Shown here piece by piece: positions 1-7,890 of a stretch of DNA of 64,000 bases (within the stretch, counting starts at the first letter, position 1; every line of letters starts with the position of its first letter). The stretch lies in NCBI RefSeq assembly GCF_001625325.1, contig NZ_JRQQ01000001.1, positions 248,001 through 312,000 on the forward strand, given 5' to 3'. The position numbers and the translations under genes were made by a program. Under the pieces are notes generated by a model. That model was not told the DNA's origin, made no database searches, and was given only the letters and a program-made list of their open reading frames with translations. The DNA comes from Croceicoccus estronivorus. GTDB lineage: Bacteria; Pseudomonadota; Alphaproteobacteria; Sphingomonadales; Sphingomonadaceae.

Positions 1-966
1 AGCGCCACCGCTGCCGGCATCGCGCGCGAGCTGGTCAAATACGGCAATCTGCCGGTGGTCTTCCTCGAAGGGGACCGGAAAAAGGATCAGCCCGCCGCGC
101 GCAAATTCGACTGGTCCGAACTCAAGAAGATCTACAACGGCCATTCGCCCCGCACGCGCGGCATTGCCAATGGCGGAACCGACACTTTCAGCCCGCCTTT
201 TCGTGGCGCGATGGTCATCGCGCAGAACGATCCCATTCGCGATGCCGAAGACGCGGTGCTGGAACGCATCATGCCCCTGTTCGTGGACAAGGGCCGGTTC
301 AGTGCGGAAGGCAAGGCAGCGGGCAACCGCCTGAAGAAATACGACACCCGCGACGTATCGCACTGGATGGTGGCGATGATCCGGCAGGAAAAGCCGATTC
401 TCGACTACTTCCATAACCGTTTCCCGCTCCACGAAGCCCGGCTGCTCGATCACCCCGAAGTCCAGAACGATCGGCTTGCTTTCAACCATGCGCAGTTGGC
501 CGCCGCGCTCGATTGCCTTGCGCGCGCCATGGCGATTGAGGGCAAACCGGTCATCTCATCCGCGCAGCTGGCCGAAGGGCATGACCTGATTACGCAGATG
601 TGCCTGCAACAACATGGCGCGCTGGGCGCGGATCATCCCGCCGTTGTCCAGTTCTGGGAAAACTTCGATCACCTCAATCAAAAGCTGACCGAAGGAAAAC
701 TGGAAAGCGAAGGCCACTATGGCCTCAACCATTACCGCAAGGCCGACAAGGGTCTGATCGCGGTCAGCATGCCTGAAATAGAACAGGCATTCGGCCAGTA
801 TCGCATCTCGATTCCCGGCGGGACGATGCTGGATCTGAAAAAGCTCCTCACCACCAGCAAGAGCCGCAAGTTCCTGGGCAACAAACAGGTCAACTGCCGC
901 GACGGCCGCAACCGTCATTGCTGGGTCTTTCTCGACACCAACTTTCAGGAGGCTTTGCCGGTATGA
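1..966 (+). CDS. C-terminal part of a primase/helicase (TOPRIM/DUF927-type), 5' end outside window
   Basis: The open frame is already coding at base 1 (SATAAGIARELVKYG) with no stop, so the visible 321 residues are the end of a longer protein. The segments VVFLEGD and FRGAMVIAQND resemble the helicase-like part of large TOPRIM or DUF927 primase-helicases carried by integrative elements and plasmids, which unwind and prime DNA for element replication. The last 150 residues show no motif I can name. The stop overlaps the next start as ATGA (963-966), so the next gene is translationally coupled. The family call rests on remembered similarity of these segments; the N-terminal TOPRIM motifs cannot be checked here. 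Confidence 0.6.
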   Translation, partial: SATAAGIARELVKYGNLPVVFLEGDRKKDQPAARKFDWSELKKIYNGHSPRTRGIANGGTDTFSPPFRGAMVIAQNDPIRDAEDAVLERIMPLFVDKGRFSAEGKAAGNRLKKYDTRDVSHWMVAMIRQEKPILDYFHNRFPLHEARLLDHPEVQNDRLAFNHAQLAAALDCLARAMAIEGKPVISSAQLAEGHDLITQMCLQQHGALGADHPAVVQFWENFDHLNQKLTEGKLESEGHYGLNHYRKADKGLIAVSMPEIEQAFGQYRISIPGGTMLDLKKLLTTSKSRKFLGNKQVNCRDGRNRHCWVFLDTNFQEALPV

Positions 967-1352
967 CGGCCACTGCACCTGCCGATGCGCAGCCAATGGC
1001 GCTTGTCCGCGTTCCCGATGGGCAAGGCGGTTATCGCCATGAATTCCGCCCCGTTCCGCCCGAACAGCCGAAAAAGAAACGCAAGTCCCGGCCCAAACCG
1101 GACCCGATAGAGGCCAATCCGGATTCGGCTGCGCAGCAGCTGCAGCAGATCATCGAGCGGCGCGAACGGCTAGAAGAGGAAAAGGCCGCAATTGCCGACG
1201 ATATCCGCGATGTGAACGCAGAGGCGAAAGCCGTTGGCTTCGATGTGAAGGCGATCGCCGCAATCATCGCCATGCGCAAGATGAACCCGGACATGCGCCG
1301 CGAAGCCGAAGCAATCCTCGACACATACAAAACCGCGCTGGGCCTCGCCTGA
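963..1352 (+). CDS. GapR-like DUF2312 DNA-binding protein with basic N-terminal extension
   Basis: The 129-residue product has a proline- and lysine-rich N-terminal tail (EQPKKKRKSRPKPDP, about residues 36-50). A typical DUF2312 domain follows from about residue 57: a long coiled helix (AQQLQQIIERRERLEEEK), then AEAKAVGFDVKAIAAII and RKMNPDMRREAEAILDTY. GapR of Caulobacter, the type member, clamps overtwisted DNA and affects replication; phage and plasmid homologues are known. I infer a role on the element's DNA next to the primase. The ATG at 963 was chosen because it overlaps the upstream stop as ATGA and begins the conserved reading; the open frame further upstream lies inside the primase gene. 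Its stop overlaps the next ATG by one base (TGATG). Confidence 0.85.
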   Translation: MTATAPADAQPMALVRVPDGQGGYRHEFRPVPPEQPKKKRKSRPKPDPIEANPDSAAQQLQQIIERRERLEEEKAAIADDIRDVNAEAKAVGFDVKAIAAIIAMRKMNPDMRREAEAILDTYKTALGLA

Positions 1353-1825
1353 TGCCCCGCCGCACCCCGAACAAGGAAACGCACATGAACACCGCGCTCA
1401 AACAGCCGGTGTGGTTCGGCCTCGACCAGGCACAGACCGCATCGCGCCCCACCTGCACTTTCATTTGCAGCGATTGCGATCGCATGCACAACGGCATTAC
1501 CGATCGCATTCCCGATGGGTGGGATCTACAACCCGGTGCCTATGGCAATGCCCCCCGGCTGCGTTGCCCCGACTGTATCGAACAGGCCGAACAGGCAGAG
1601 ATTGCCCGCCGACAGGCCCAACCGTTCATGCTGTTTCTGGAAAAGCAGGCCACCGGCCAGTTCCACATCGCAATGGCCCCGGAAAACGTCCTGATGCGCT
1701 GGCTCCCGCTGGGCTTCTACCTGACACCGGCACAGGCCCGCGCGCTTGCCGCACAGCTCACTCAATATGCCACATTGGCGGAAGTACCCGGCTCGGTCCT
1801 CGATGGCGATGGGGGCGTCGCATGA
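1352..1825 (+). CDS. Hypothetical element protein with two CxxC pairs
   Basis: The 157-residue product is not recognised. Residues 36-80 contain CSDCDRMHNG and, about 32 residues later, CPDCIEQAEQ. Two CxxC pairs at that spacing suggest a small zinc ribbon. The C-terminal half ends in helical sequence rich in alanine and glutamine. The start at 1352 overlaps the DUF2312 stop (TGATG); an internal ATG at 1385 is also possible and would drop 11 residues. The stop at 1825 overlaps the next start (ATGA). Coupling on both sides says it belongs to the element operon. Function unknown. Confidence 0.6.
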   Translation: MPRRTPNKETHMNTALKQPVWFGLDQAQTASRPTCTFICSDCDRMHNGITDRIPDGWDLQPGAYGNAPRLRCPDCIEQAEQAEIARRQAQPFMLFLEKQATGQFHIAMAPENVLMRWLPLGFYLTPAQARALAAQLTQYATLAEVPGSVLDGDGGVA

Positions 1826-2349
1826 TGGACTGGCACCATCCCCGCATCGCCAATCCCGATTGCGCCATTCACGAAAGCGACAATATTGCTGCCGAAGCAC
1901 GCGCGGCCTGGTCGCGCCGCCGCGCCGCTTACCCGGATCTCGTCAAAACGGGCCGCATAACGGCGGACGATGCCCGCGCCGATCTGGAGGCATGGCGCGC
2001 AATTGCGAAAGACTGGCACTGGATCGCATTCGGTGAAGGCGATCCGGCCGATCCCGAAACGCTCCCCAATCGCATCGCCGCGCTGGACACCGCCATTGCC
2101 CGCTGGCTCGAGATGGTTGCCGAAAACGGGGGCCATGCCTCTCTGGCCGATGACCGGCAGGGCAAACTGCTCTGCGCCATGCGCTGGTGGGCCGAACGCG
2201 AACGCCCCGGCTTTTCCGGCCCCCGCCACATTCGCGACACCGCCGCGATCGGCCACGCCTGGCGACGGCAAAACGGCCTGCCGACACGCGGCGCCATGCT
2301 CGCCGCCCAGGAACCCGCCCAACAATCCGAAAGAAAAGCCGCCGCATGA
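1822..2349 (+). CDS. Hypothetical element protein
   Basis: The 175-residue product is rich in tryptophan, arginine and alanine (for example AARAAWSRRRAAYPDL and LCAMRWWAERERPGF) and looks soluble and mostly helical, with no signal peptide or membrane segment. I do not recognise a family. The ATG at 1822 was chosen because it overlaps the previous stop in the ATGA pattern used by all genes of this run. The frame is open back to 1411, but that part is a shadow of the neighbour. Its stop again overlaps a start, at 2346. Confidence 0.55.
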   Translation: MMDWHHPRIANPDCAIHESDNIAAEARAAWSRRRAAYPDLVKTGRITADDARADLEAWRAIAKDWHWIAFGEGDPADPETLPNRIAALDTAIARWLEMVAENGGHASLADDRQGKLLCAMRWWAERERPGFSGPRHIRDTAAIGHAWRRQNGLPTRGAMLAAQEPAQQSERKAAA

Positions 2350-2504
2350 AACCCCGCCCCGCGCCACCCATCTTCCCGTTTCCCGATCATCCCAACATGG
2401 CCGAAGTTATGGAATCGGAACGCCGCGAAGCCGCGCGGCTTCAGAGAAATCGGTCGGAAGCACCAGGCGAACTTTCAACCGCGACCAATCCTTTCCCCGC
2501 CTGA
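2346..2504 (+). CDS. Small hypothetical element protein (52 residues)
   Basis: A 52-residue frame begins with the ATGA overlap at 2346-2349 and starts MKPRPAPPIFPFPDHP. The second half is charged and helical (AEVMESERREAARLQR). Its support is positional: it continues the coupled chain and uses the same GC-rich codons. It has no recognised domain, and it could be a minor or unexpressed frame. Confidence 0.4.
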   Translation: MKPRPAPPIFPFPDHPNMAEVMESERREAARLQRNRSEAPGELSTATNPFPA

Positions 2505-2520
2505 CTGGCCCAACGGCAAA

Positions 2521-2964
2521 ATGAAGGAGGCATTGGCCCCACGAGTGCCGACAAATCGAATGACTGAAGACAAGCTCCCGGCAATACTTGAAACAGGACG
2601 CGGTCCCTCACATTGGGTGGCCGTCTTGCGTGACCGCGGAATCTCCATTTCCGAACGTACGCTGCGGGAAAGGGCCAACAGACTTCGGGCTTGCCACAAG
2701 GTGGGCCGTGCGATGATCATTACGCCCGAACAACTAGACGTGATTCTCACGGACGGGACACAATGCCGCTCGAACCCTATCTCAGAGGCCGCACCTGGTG
2801 GGCGAAAGGGCGCGTCGAATACAACGACGCACCCATTACCGATTACTACCGCTGCAGCACTGGAACATCTTCGGAGCAAGCCGCACGCGAATGGTGTCGC
2901 GCCGAAGAAAAGCGGCAATTGCGTCGTTTCCTTGTTGGACCCGAAGAGGCGGAAGAGCCGCTGA
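2521..2964 (+). CDS. Excisionase-like helix-turn-helix protein overlapping the integrase gene
   Basis: The 147-residue product has a DNA-binding-like core between about residues 20 and 80: a first helix (PAILETGRGPSHWVAVLRDR), SISERTLRERANR as a probable recognition helix, and CHKVGRAMIITPEQLDVIL. Small proteins of this kind sit just before tyrosine recombinases in alphaproteobacterial elements and are thought to direct excision. The last 67 residues overlap the integrase start in another frame, yet end in a lysine-rich tail (GVAPKKSGN) I associate with this family. Start choice is uncertain: ATG 2521 lacks a good site, an AAGGAGG lies at 2524-2530, and ATG 2560 is also possible. Confidence 0.6.
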   Translation: MKEALAPRVPTNRMTEDKLPAILETGRGPSHWVAVLRDRGISISERTLRERANRLRACHKVGRAMIITPEQLDVILTDGTQCRSNPISEAAPGGRKGASNTTTHPLPITTAAALEHLRSKPHANGVAPKKSGNCVVSLLDPKRRKSR

Positions 2965-3863
2965 CCTTCGCAGCGGCGGTTCTGCTCCACGAACCCGACG
3001 CAAAGACCGCCGGATATTTAATCCCCATCGTCGAACTGATCGGTGAAGCGCTGGTTTCCGACATCACGCCGAAAATCGTTCGCGAGCTGGGACCGATCCT
3101 CTATCCCGATGCCGGTACGAAGACATGGGCGCGCCATGTCGTCACCCCGATCCGGTCCGTCATCAACAACGCCCACGACCTGGGTAAATGCCCGCCGATC
3201 AAGATTAAGGGCTACACGGCCGAAGAACAGGTGGCGCAGGATCGCAAGCGCGGCAGCAGGGGGCGCACGAAATACAAACCCGGCAGCTGGGAATGGCTGC
3301 TGCAGTTCCGAGCCCACGCGACGCAGCGCGTAGCTGCCCTCGCCCTGACGATGTTCGTCACCGGCGCACGGATCAGCCAGGCCGTCCAGATGAACCCCGG
3401 CCAGCACCTGGACCTGGACAACAACCGCATTTGCATTCCCGGTGCCAAGGGCCACGACGATCGTTGGATTGAAATCCCCAAATGGCTGGCGATCGAGCTG
3501 AAGAACCTGCAACCCGGCTATCCGCGCGGCGCTGAACGCAAGACGGAAAACCTGCGCGTGTTCGGCTACGCGGATCGATCTTCGCCCCGCAAGGATTGGA
3601 ACAAGGCGATCGAGGCGGCAGACATCGAATACCTGCCCTTCCATTCCGCTGGCAGGCACGGCTTCGGCCAGGAAATGAACGTGCGCCAATCTATTGACGA
3701 AAAGGCAGCCGGTGCCTTCGGCGGATGGTCGGACACCAACCTGATGCGCCGGACCTACACCCACGCGGAAGACGAAGTGATTAAGGTCCACCGCGCTCTG
3801 GAAACCGGCCTGAAACGCGCCCAGCGCAAGACAAAACTGAAACTGGTGAAGGCCGCAAAATAG
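2763..3863 (+). CDS. int: Tyrosine-type site-specific integrase
   Basis: The 366-residue protein catalyses recombination between the element and the chromosome. Catalytic residues can be seen in order: Arg203 in TGARISQ, His294 and Arg298 in FHSAGRHGFG, and the nucleophile Tyr332 in RRTYTH. The N-terminal part (YLRGRTWWAKGRVEY) is typical of alphaproteobacterial integrases and fixes the start near ATG 2763, inside the excisionase-like frame. The His-to-Arg spacing (four residues) is one longer than the textbook HxxR, so alignment of that box should be checked. The gene ends 90 bases before the tRNA-Val fragment and reads toward it, so it is very probably the enzyme that inserted the element there. 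Confidence 0.93.
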   Translation: MPLEPYLRGRTWWAKGRVEYNDAPITDYYRCSTGTSSEQAAREWCRAEEKRQLRRFLVGPEEAEEPLTFAAAVLLHEPDAKTAGYLIPIVELIGEALVSDITPKIVRELGPILYPDAGTKTWARHVVTPIRSVINNAHDLGKCPPIKIKGYTAEEQVAQDRKRGSRGRTKYKPGSWEWLLQFRAHATQRVAALALTMFVTGARISQAVQMNPGQHLDLDNNRICIPGAKGHDDRWIEIPKWLAIELKNLQPGYPRGAERKTENLRVFGYADRSSPRKDWNKAIEAADIEYLPFHSAGRHGFGQEMNVRQSIDEKAAGAFGGWSDTNLMRRTYTHAEDEVIKVHRALETGLKRAQRKTKLKLVKAAK

Positions 3864-3952
3864 GCCGCCCCTCGTACAAACCCCGTACAACAAGCCCCAA
3901 CAAAATCACATTTTCTTATTTAAAAACAAAACTTTCACGCCATTAAAACGCT

Positions 3953-4000
3953 CCCTTCACACGGGTGGGGTCGCAAGTTCAATCCTTGCCGCGCCCACCA
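3953..4000 (+). other. Attachment site: 3' half of tRNA-Val(CAC)
   Basis: The bases read as the last part of a tRNA: anticodon loop TTCACAC with anticodon CAC, 3' anticodon stem GGG, then the T arm GCAAG-TTCAATC-CTTGC (3973-3989), the acceptor strand CGCGCCC, A and an encoded CCA (3998-4000). No matching 5' half precedes it; the bases before 3950 are A/T-rich element DNA. A displaced 3' tRNA end of this kind is what integration into a tRNA gene leaves. The crossover was therefore in or near the anticodon loop, and an intact tRNA-Val copy is expected at the other end of the element, left of the window. Confidence 0.8.
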
Positions 4001-4278
4001 TATTTTCAATGACTTAGAAGAAGTGGCCAGCGGCCGTGTCTAACATGTGCCTAAAAGGCAATGCTATCCGCGCGCAGCCGCGATGTGCTGGAGCTGCCCG
4101 GCTGGTGACCAGGTGCGATTTGCACACGACAAGAGCGCGCCAACCTATTTGGCCTAGTTCCGTCCTTGACGCTTTGACGCGATCAGGCGCAGCGCATCAA
4201 TGATGCCAGCGATTGGGATTTGGCTTGGCGCAAGCTCAAGCGGTCGCAGGGACTCAAGGAATTTGGAGAAGTCAGCCA
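4001..4278. other. Non-coding or decayed stretch after the attachment site
   Basis: No intact gene is visible. One stretch, 4178-4279 on the plus strand, reads as plausible protein (for example NDASDWDLAWRKLKR) but starts after a stop and has no start codon or continuation, so it may be the tail of a decayed gene. It runs up to the start of the next gene. I see no terminator or promoter I would defend. Confidence 0.4.
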
Positions 4279-5256
4279 ATGCTGTTTGACCATGAGGACA
4301 TTGAAGTCCTTCCAATCGAGCAAATCCCGTTGGAGCGCGACATCTATCTGATGGATGTCTGTTGGATGGAAGGCTACTCGGCCTCGCTCCTCAACGGCAT
4401 CAACGGCGGCGAGTGGGATAACGTCGGCTACATCTCGTATGCCTGCGCCCACCATGTCGATGAGCACGGAGTGGAGCTGACCTGGTATCCGAACATCTTT
4501 GACCGCTTCCACAAAGTCCGCGTGCGATTGCCCCGGCGGCATTTCGTGACCTGCACTGAGCTATGGCAATACGACGAAAAGCCACGCGTGTTCGTATCTA
4601 GCGAATGGCTTGAAAATCTGCACATGCGGGTATTTTCAGCCTTCGCCCTGGTTGACGCCATCGGGGTGAAGCACGCCTTAGCCAACGACGAAATCACCAC
4701 CGAAAAGCTGTCCGACCTCAGAGCACGAATTGATGCAATCGCGGCGGCTCACAATGACTTAGCGTTCATCTCATTTGCGGACAGCCTGATAGTCAAAATG
4801 AACTGGACCGTTGGGCAATGGGACCAATCAGTTGGCTACACATACGAGCCCGAGAAGATTTTAGCGGTCATGCCGGAGTTGGCGCTCGCGTTTAAGGGCG
4901 CGCTCGGATTGCCAATCTACGCGGTAATTACCCAAGGCCAAAATGAGTTCTATGGAGACGAGCTTACTCACACGTCCCTCTCTGGCAACCATCTCTCGTT
5001 GAACAGTCTAGGACTTCCCTTTGCACAGCTTCAATCTATCGAAGCCACGGCCAAGCAAGCGGCAAGGGTCGGAAATCATCAGCACGCTGAATTATACATG
5101 GATGAGAGCTTTTTTCGTTCGCTGAAGTTCGAGCATAGTTTCGATATGAATTCTGTGCCGACACACCCATATTTACCGCCAATGTCGGCACATCCATGTC
5201 AGTATATGTTAGCCACATTCGAGACAATCTTGAGCAACCTGCAGACTGCCTCCTGA
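4279..5256 (+). CDS. Orphan hypothetical protein, possibly cyclase-like fold
   Basis: The 325-residue product is not recognised. It has no signal peptide or membrane segment. The middle and end follow a layout seen in nucleotide-cyclase-like proteins: a strand-turn with ISFADSLIVK (around residues 164-173), a helix (MPELALAFKGALG), a strand ending PIYAVITQGQN (about 212-222), LGLPFAQLQSIEATAKQA, and AELYMDESF. The usual metal-binding aspartates and substrate residues are not clearly present, so activity is not implied. The gene is visibly richer in A/T than the flanks, which suggests transfer. ATG 4279 is preferred to the open start at 4213, which precedes unconvincing sequence. No functional partner is next to it. 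Confidence 0.6.
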   Translation: MLFDHEDIEVLPIEQIPLERDIYLMDVCWMEGYSASLLNGINGGEWDNVGYISYACAHHVDEHGVELTWYPNIFDRFHKVRVRLPRRHFVTCTELWQYDEKPRVFVSSEWLENLHMRVFSAFALVDAIGVKHALANDEITTEKLSDLRARIDAIAAAHNDLAFISFADSLIVKMNWTVGQWDQSVGYTYEPEKILAVMPELALAFKGALGLPIYAVITQGQNEFYGDELTHTSLSGNHLSLNSLGLPFAQLQSIEATAKQAARVGNHQHAELYMDESFFRSLKFEHSFDMNSVPTHPYLPPMSAHPCQYMLATFETILSNLQTAS

Positions 5257-5320
5257 CCTGAGTTTTTTGCATCCGGGCCCGCAAGCGGTCCAGCAAAGTT
5301 TCGTGATCACTGGCCATCAT
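5257..5320 (-). pseudogene. Possible cut-off start of a native gene
   Basis: On the minus strand an ATG pair at 5320/5317 opens a short protein-like stretch (MMASDHETLLDRLRARMQK) that loses coding character at about base 5260, exactly where the lower-GC gene on the other strand ends. This could be the first 20 codons of a chromosomal gene truncated by the incoming DNA. It is short, and the reading could be chance. Confidence 0.25.
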
Positions 5321-5345
5321 GCGACACGCCAAACTGCATTTGCGC

Positions 5346-5495
5346 CTAACACGGCAACAACCAGGGGCGGCGATCCGCCAGAATGGCCGCTCCATGCTTG
5401 TTCCAGGCTTCTCTCGCGGCCTCGCGATCCGGACGGCTGAGTTTGTCCAAGCGGATGCCGAATTCGTGAAGCCGCCAACTATGGTCGATCCCCAT
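5346..5495 (-). CDS. Small hypothetical ORF (49 residues)
   Basis: A minus-strand frame starting at ATG 5495 gives a 49-residue product with well-ordered amphipathic character (HSWRLHEFGIRLDKLSRPD, then REAAREAWNKHGAAILADR). The frame stays open for ten more codons before the ATG. No known family is recognised. It lies just upstream of the truncated reading at 5320, in the same direction, so the two may be remnants of one native operon. The opposite strand (5319-5522) is also open but looks less protein-like. Confidence 0.35.
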   Translation of the reverse strand: MGIDHSWRLHEFGIRLDKLSRPDREAAREAWNKHGAAILADRRPWLLPC

Positions 5496-5606
5496 AGGCA
5501 GATTTCCGCGTTCGGATTTTAAACTTCACGCCCGCAGCAAGTGTTGACCTTCGTCAAAGCCGTGTCACTCTGCACCCCATATATGCGGTGAGAGAGGAGA
5601 CATCTC

Positions 5607-5798
5607 GTGTTCAAGGTGAATGTCGGAAGTATCGATCGCATCCTTCGCATTGTTGTGGGGCTGGTGTTGATCGCGCTCGTTTTTGTCGGGCCGAAGACGC
5701 CATGGGGCTGGATCGGGGTTATCCCGCTGGTGACCGGTCTGTTCCGCATGTGCCCGCTCTATTCACTGATCGGCATCAGCACCTTCCCGAAACAGTGA
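5607..5798 (+). CDS. DUF2892 small inner-membrane protein
   Basis: The 63-residue product matches the DUF2892 (YgaP membrane part) pattern: an N-terminal stretch with NVGSIDRILRIVVG, one hydrophobic segment (LVLIALVFVG), then GWIGVIPLVTGLFRMCPLYS, which is the second segment with the conserved Arg-x-Cys-Pro. Such proteins are small membrane proteins; in some relatives a rhodanese domain is attached, but none is here. Function is unknown. The start is GTG 5607, preceded by a good Shine-Dalgarno (AGAGGAGA, 5594-5601). It lies 48 bases before serS in the same direction. Confidence 0.85.
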   Translation: MFKVNVGSIDRILRIVVGLVLIALVFVGPKTPWGWIGVIPLVTGLFRMCPLYSLIGISTFPKQ

Positions 5799-5845
5799 AG
5801 GAGCCACCTTGCATGGCGCGAGCCTGTTCGGCATAGCCCGCGCCC

Positions 5846-7126
5846 ATGCATGATCTCCGTTTCATTCGCGAAAATCCCGACGCCTTCGATGCCGGCCTTG
5901 CCCGGCGTGGCGTGGAACCGTCTGCCTCGGCCGTTCTGGAGCTTGACAAGGTGCGCCGGGATGCCGCGACACGCTGTCAGGAAGCGCAGAGCCGCCGCAA
6001 CGATGCCTCCAAGCAGATCGGCAAGGCCATGGCGCAAGGCGACAAGGACACTGCCGAAGCCCTGAAGGCCGAAGTCGCCGAACTGAAGCAAACCCTGCCC
6101 TCGCTTGAAGAGGAAGAACGCCAGGCGAGCACGGCGCTTAACGACTTGCTCGCCCGTCTGCCCAATCTCCCTGAAGACAGCGTGCCTCCGGGCGAGGACG
6201 AAAGCGGGAATGTCGAGGTATCGAGCTGGGGCACAAAGCCCGATTTTGCGTTCACGCCGCAGGAACACGCCGACATCGGCCCTGCCCTTGGTCTCGATTT
6301 CGAAACCGGAGCCTCGATTTCCGGCGCGCGATTTACGTTCCTCAAAGGGCAGATGGCCCGGCTGCAGCGGGCGATCGCGCAATTCATGCTGAACAAGCAG
6401 ACCGGCGATAATGGTTATGAGGAATGCGCCGTCCCTCTGCTGGTCAAGGACGAAGCCGTATTCGGCACAGGCCAGTTGCCCAAATTTGCTGAGGACCTGT
6501 TCCAGACCACGGATGGACGCTGGCTTATTCCCACGGCCGAAGTGTCGTTGACGAATGCCGTGCGGGAACAGATTCTGGGCGGTATGGCTCAGCCGATCCG
6601 CATGACGGCCCTGACGCCGTGCTTCCGGAGCGAGGCAGGCGCCGCGGGCAAGGATACACGGGGCTATATCCGGCAGCATCAGTTCGAAAAGGTTGAACTG
6701 GTGAGCATATGCCGTCCCGATCAATGGGAAGCCGAACATGACCATATGGTTCGGTCGGCGGAATCGATTCTGGAGGCGCTGGCCCTGCCCTATCGCAAGA
6801 TGTTGCTTTGCGACGGCGACATGGGGGCGACGGCGAAAAAGACATTCGATCTCGAAGTCTGGTTGCCGGGGCAAGGTGCCTATCGTGAAATTTCGTCGAT
6901 CAGCTGGTGCGGTGATTATCAGGCCAGGCGGATGAATGCGCGTTTCCGCCCGGACGGCGAAAAAGCGACCGCATTTGTCCATACCCTGAACGGTTCCGGC
7001 CTTGCGGTAGGCCGCACACTCGTCGCAGTGCTGGAAAATTACCAGCAGGAAGATGGCTCGGTAATCGTTCCCGAAGCGCTCTTGCCGTACATGGGTGGAG
7101 TAACGAAGCTGGAGCCTGCGGCCTGA
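5846..7126 (+). CDS. serS: Seryl-tRNA synthetase
   Basis: The 426-residue enzyme charges tRNA-Ser with serine using ATP. The N-terminal 110 residues form the expected long antiparallel coiled-coil arm (from [22 protein letters not shown] to [17 protein letters not shown]) that grips tRNA-Ser. The class II catalytic core follows, with motif 2 ([20 protein letters not shown]) and motif 3 ([16 protein letters not shown]). Length is normal for bacteria. The stop overlaps the surE start by one base (TGATG), so the two are probably co-transcribed. Confidence 0.97.
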   Translation: MHDLRFIRENPDAFDAGLARRGVEPSASAVLELDKVRRDAATRCQEAQSRRNDASKQIGKAMAQGDKDTAEALKAEVAELKQTLPSLEEEERQASTALNDLLARLPNLPEDSVPPGEDESGNVEVSSWGTKPDFAFTPQEHADIGPALGLDFETGASISGARFTFLKGQMARLQRAIAQFMLNKQTGDNGYEECAVPLLVKDEAVFGTGQLPKFAEDLFQTTDGRWLIPTAEVSLTNAVREQILGGMAQPIRMTALTPCFRSEAGAAGKDTRGYIRQHQFEKVELVSICRPDQWEAEHDHMVRSAESILEALALPYRKMLLCDGDMGATAKKTFDLEVWLPGQGAYREISSISWCGDYQARRMNARFRPDGEKATAFVHTLNGSGLAVGRTLVAVLENYQQEDGSVIVPEALLPYMGGVTKLEPAA

Positions 7127-7890
7127 TGCGTATCCTGTTGACCAACGACGATGGCATCCACGCCAGCGGCTTCAGCGTTCTGGAGGGAATCGCCCGGCAA
7201 TTCAGCGATGACATATGGGTTTGCGCCCCGGCCGAAGAACAATCCGGCGCAGGCCATTCCCTGTCGCTTTCCCGCCCGGTCCGGCTGCGCAGGCATGGAG
7301 AACGGCGATATTCCGTTTCGGGCACGCCGACCGACAGTGTGATGCTGGCGCTGCATCAGGTCATGGATTCGCCCCCGGACCTGATCCTTTCCGGTGTCAA
7401 TCGCGGTGCCAATCTGGGGGACGACGTGACCTATTCCGGCACCGTGTCCGCCGCGATCGAAGGCACATTGGCCGGTATCCGCTCGATTGCACTGAGCCAG
7501 GTCTATGCAAGGGAAGGTATGGCCGATGCCGTACCGTTTGCCGCCGCCGAGGCGTGGGGCGCCAAAGTTCTCGCTCCCTTGCTCGACACACCCTTTGCAG
7601 ACCGCACCCTGGTCAACGTGAATTTCCCGGCTGTGCCTCCCGAAGAGGTAAAGGGCATCCGTGTCGTCAGGCAGGGATTCCACGACTATGCGCGCGGTTC
7701 CGTTGTTGAAGGCAAGGACCCTCGCGGCTATCCCTATTACTGGTTTGGCCTGCATGGCATCGAGCATACGCCCGGTCACGCGACAGATCTGGAGGCGATT
7801 GCCGATGGTTATGTCTCGGTTACGCCCTTGATGCTGGATCTGACGCACGAATCCTCGCTGGCCGAGCTGTCCAAGAAGTTTACCGGGTGA
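7126..7890 (+). CDS. surE: 5'/3'-nucleotidase SurE
   Basis: The 254-residue metal-dependent phosphatase hydrolyses nucleoside monophosphates. The metal site starts with ILLTNDDGIHASG at residues 3-15 (Asp-Asp pair), followed by the conserved SGVNRGANLGDDVTYSGTV around residue 90, which carries the Asn ligand and substrate loop. Length fits the family. In many proteobacteria surE precedes pcm and nlpD; here pcm is absent and the NlpD-like peptidase gene follows directly, overlapping as GTGA (7887-7890). Confidence 0.96.
   Translation: MRILLTNDDGIHASGFSVLEGIARQFSDDIWVCAPAEEQSGAGHSLSLSRPVRLRRHGERRYSVSGTPTDSVMLALHQVMDSPPDLILSGVNRGANLGDDVTYSGTVSAAIEGTLAGIRSIALSQVYAREGMADAVPFAAAEAWGAKVLAPLLDTPFADRTLVNVNFPAVPPEEVKGIRVVRQGFHDYARGSVVEGKDPRGYPYYWFGLHGIEHTPGHATDLEAIADGYVSVTPLMLDLTHESSLAELSKKFTG

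Larger units (their letters stand above)
1..4000. mobile_element. Right end of an integrated element at a tRNA-Val site
   Basis: This segment carries a replication-type primase/helicase end, a GapR-like DNA-binding protein, small unknown proteins in a coupled run, an excisionase-like gene and a tyrosine recombinase, and it finishes at a 3' tRNA-Val half (3953-4000). That set and order fit an integrative element or a phage-satellite-like element rather than a complete prophage, because no structural, packaging or lysis genes are visible. The left end and the other attachment copy lie outside the window, so size and type are unknown. All genes read toward the attachment site. Confidence 0.8.

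Noticed and set aside
3926-4000. Complete tRNA-Val gene
   Set aside because: No D arm or 5' acceptor strand is present; the 5' half is A/T-rich element DNA, so only a 3' fragment exists.
5319-5522. Plus-strand 67-codon open frame
   Set aside because: It is less protein-like than the minus-strand reading of the same bases, has no ribosome site and no known motif.
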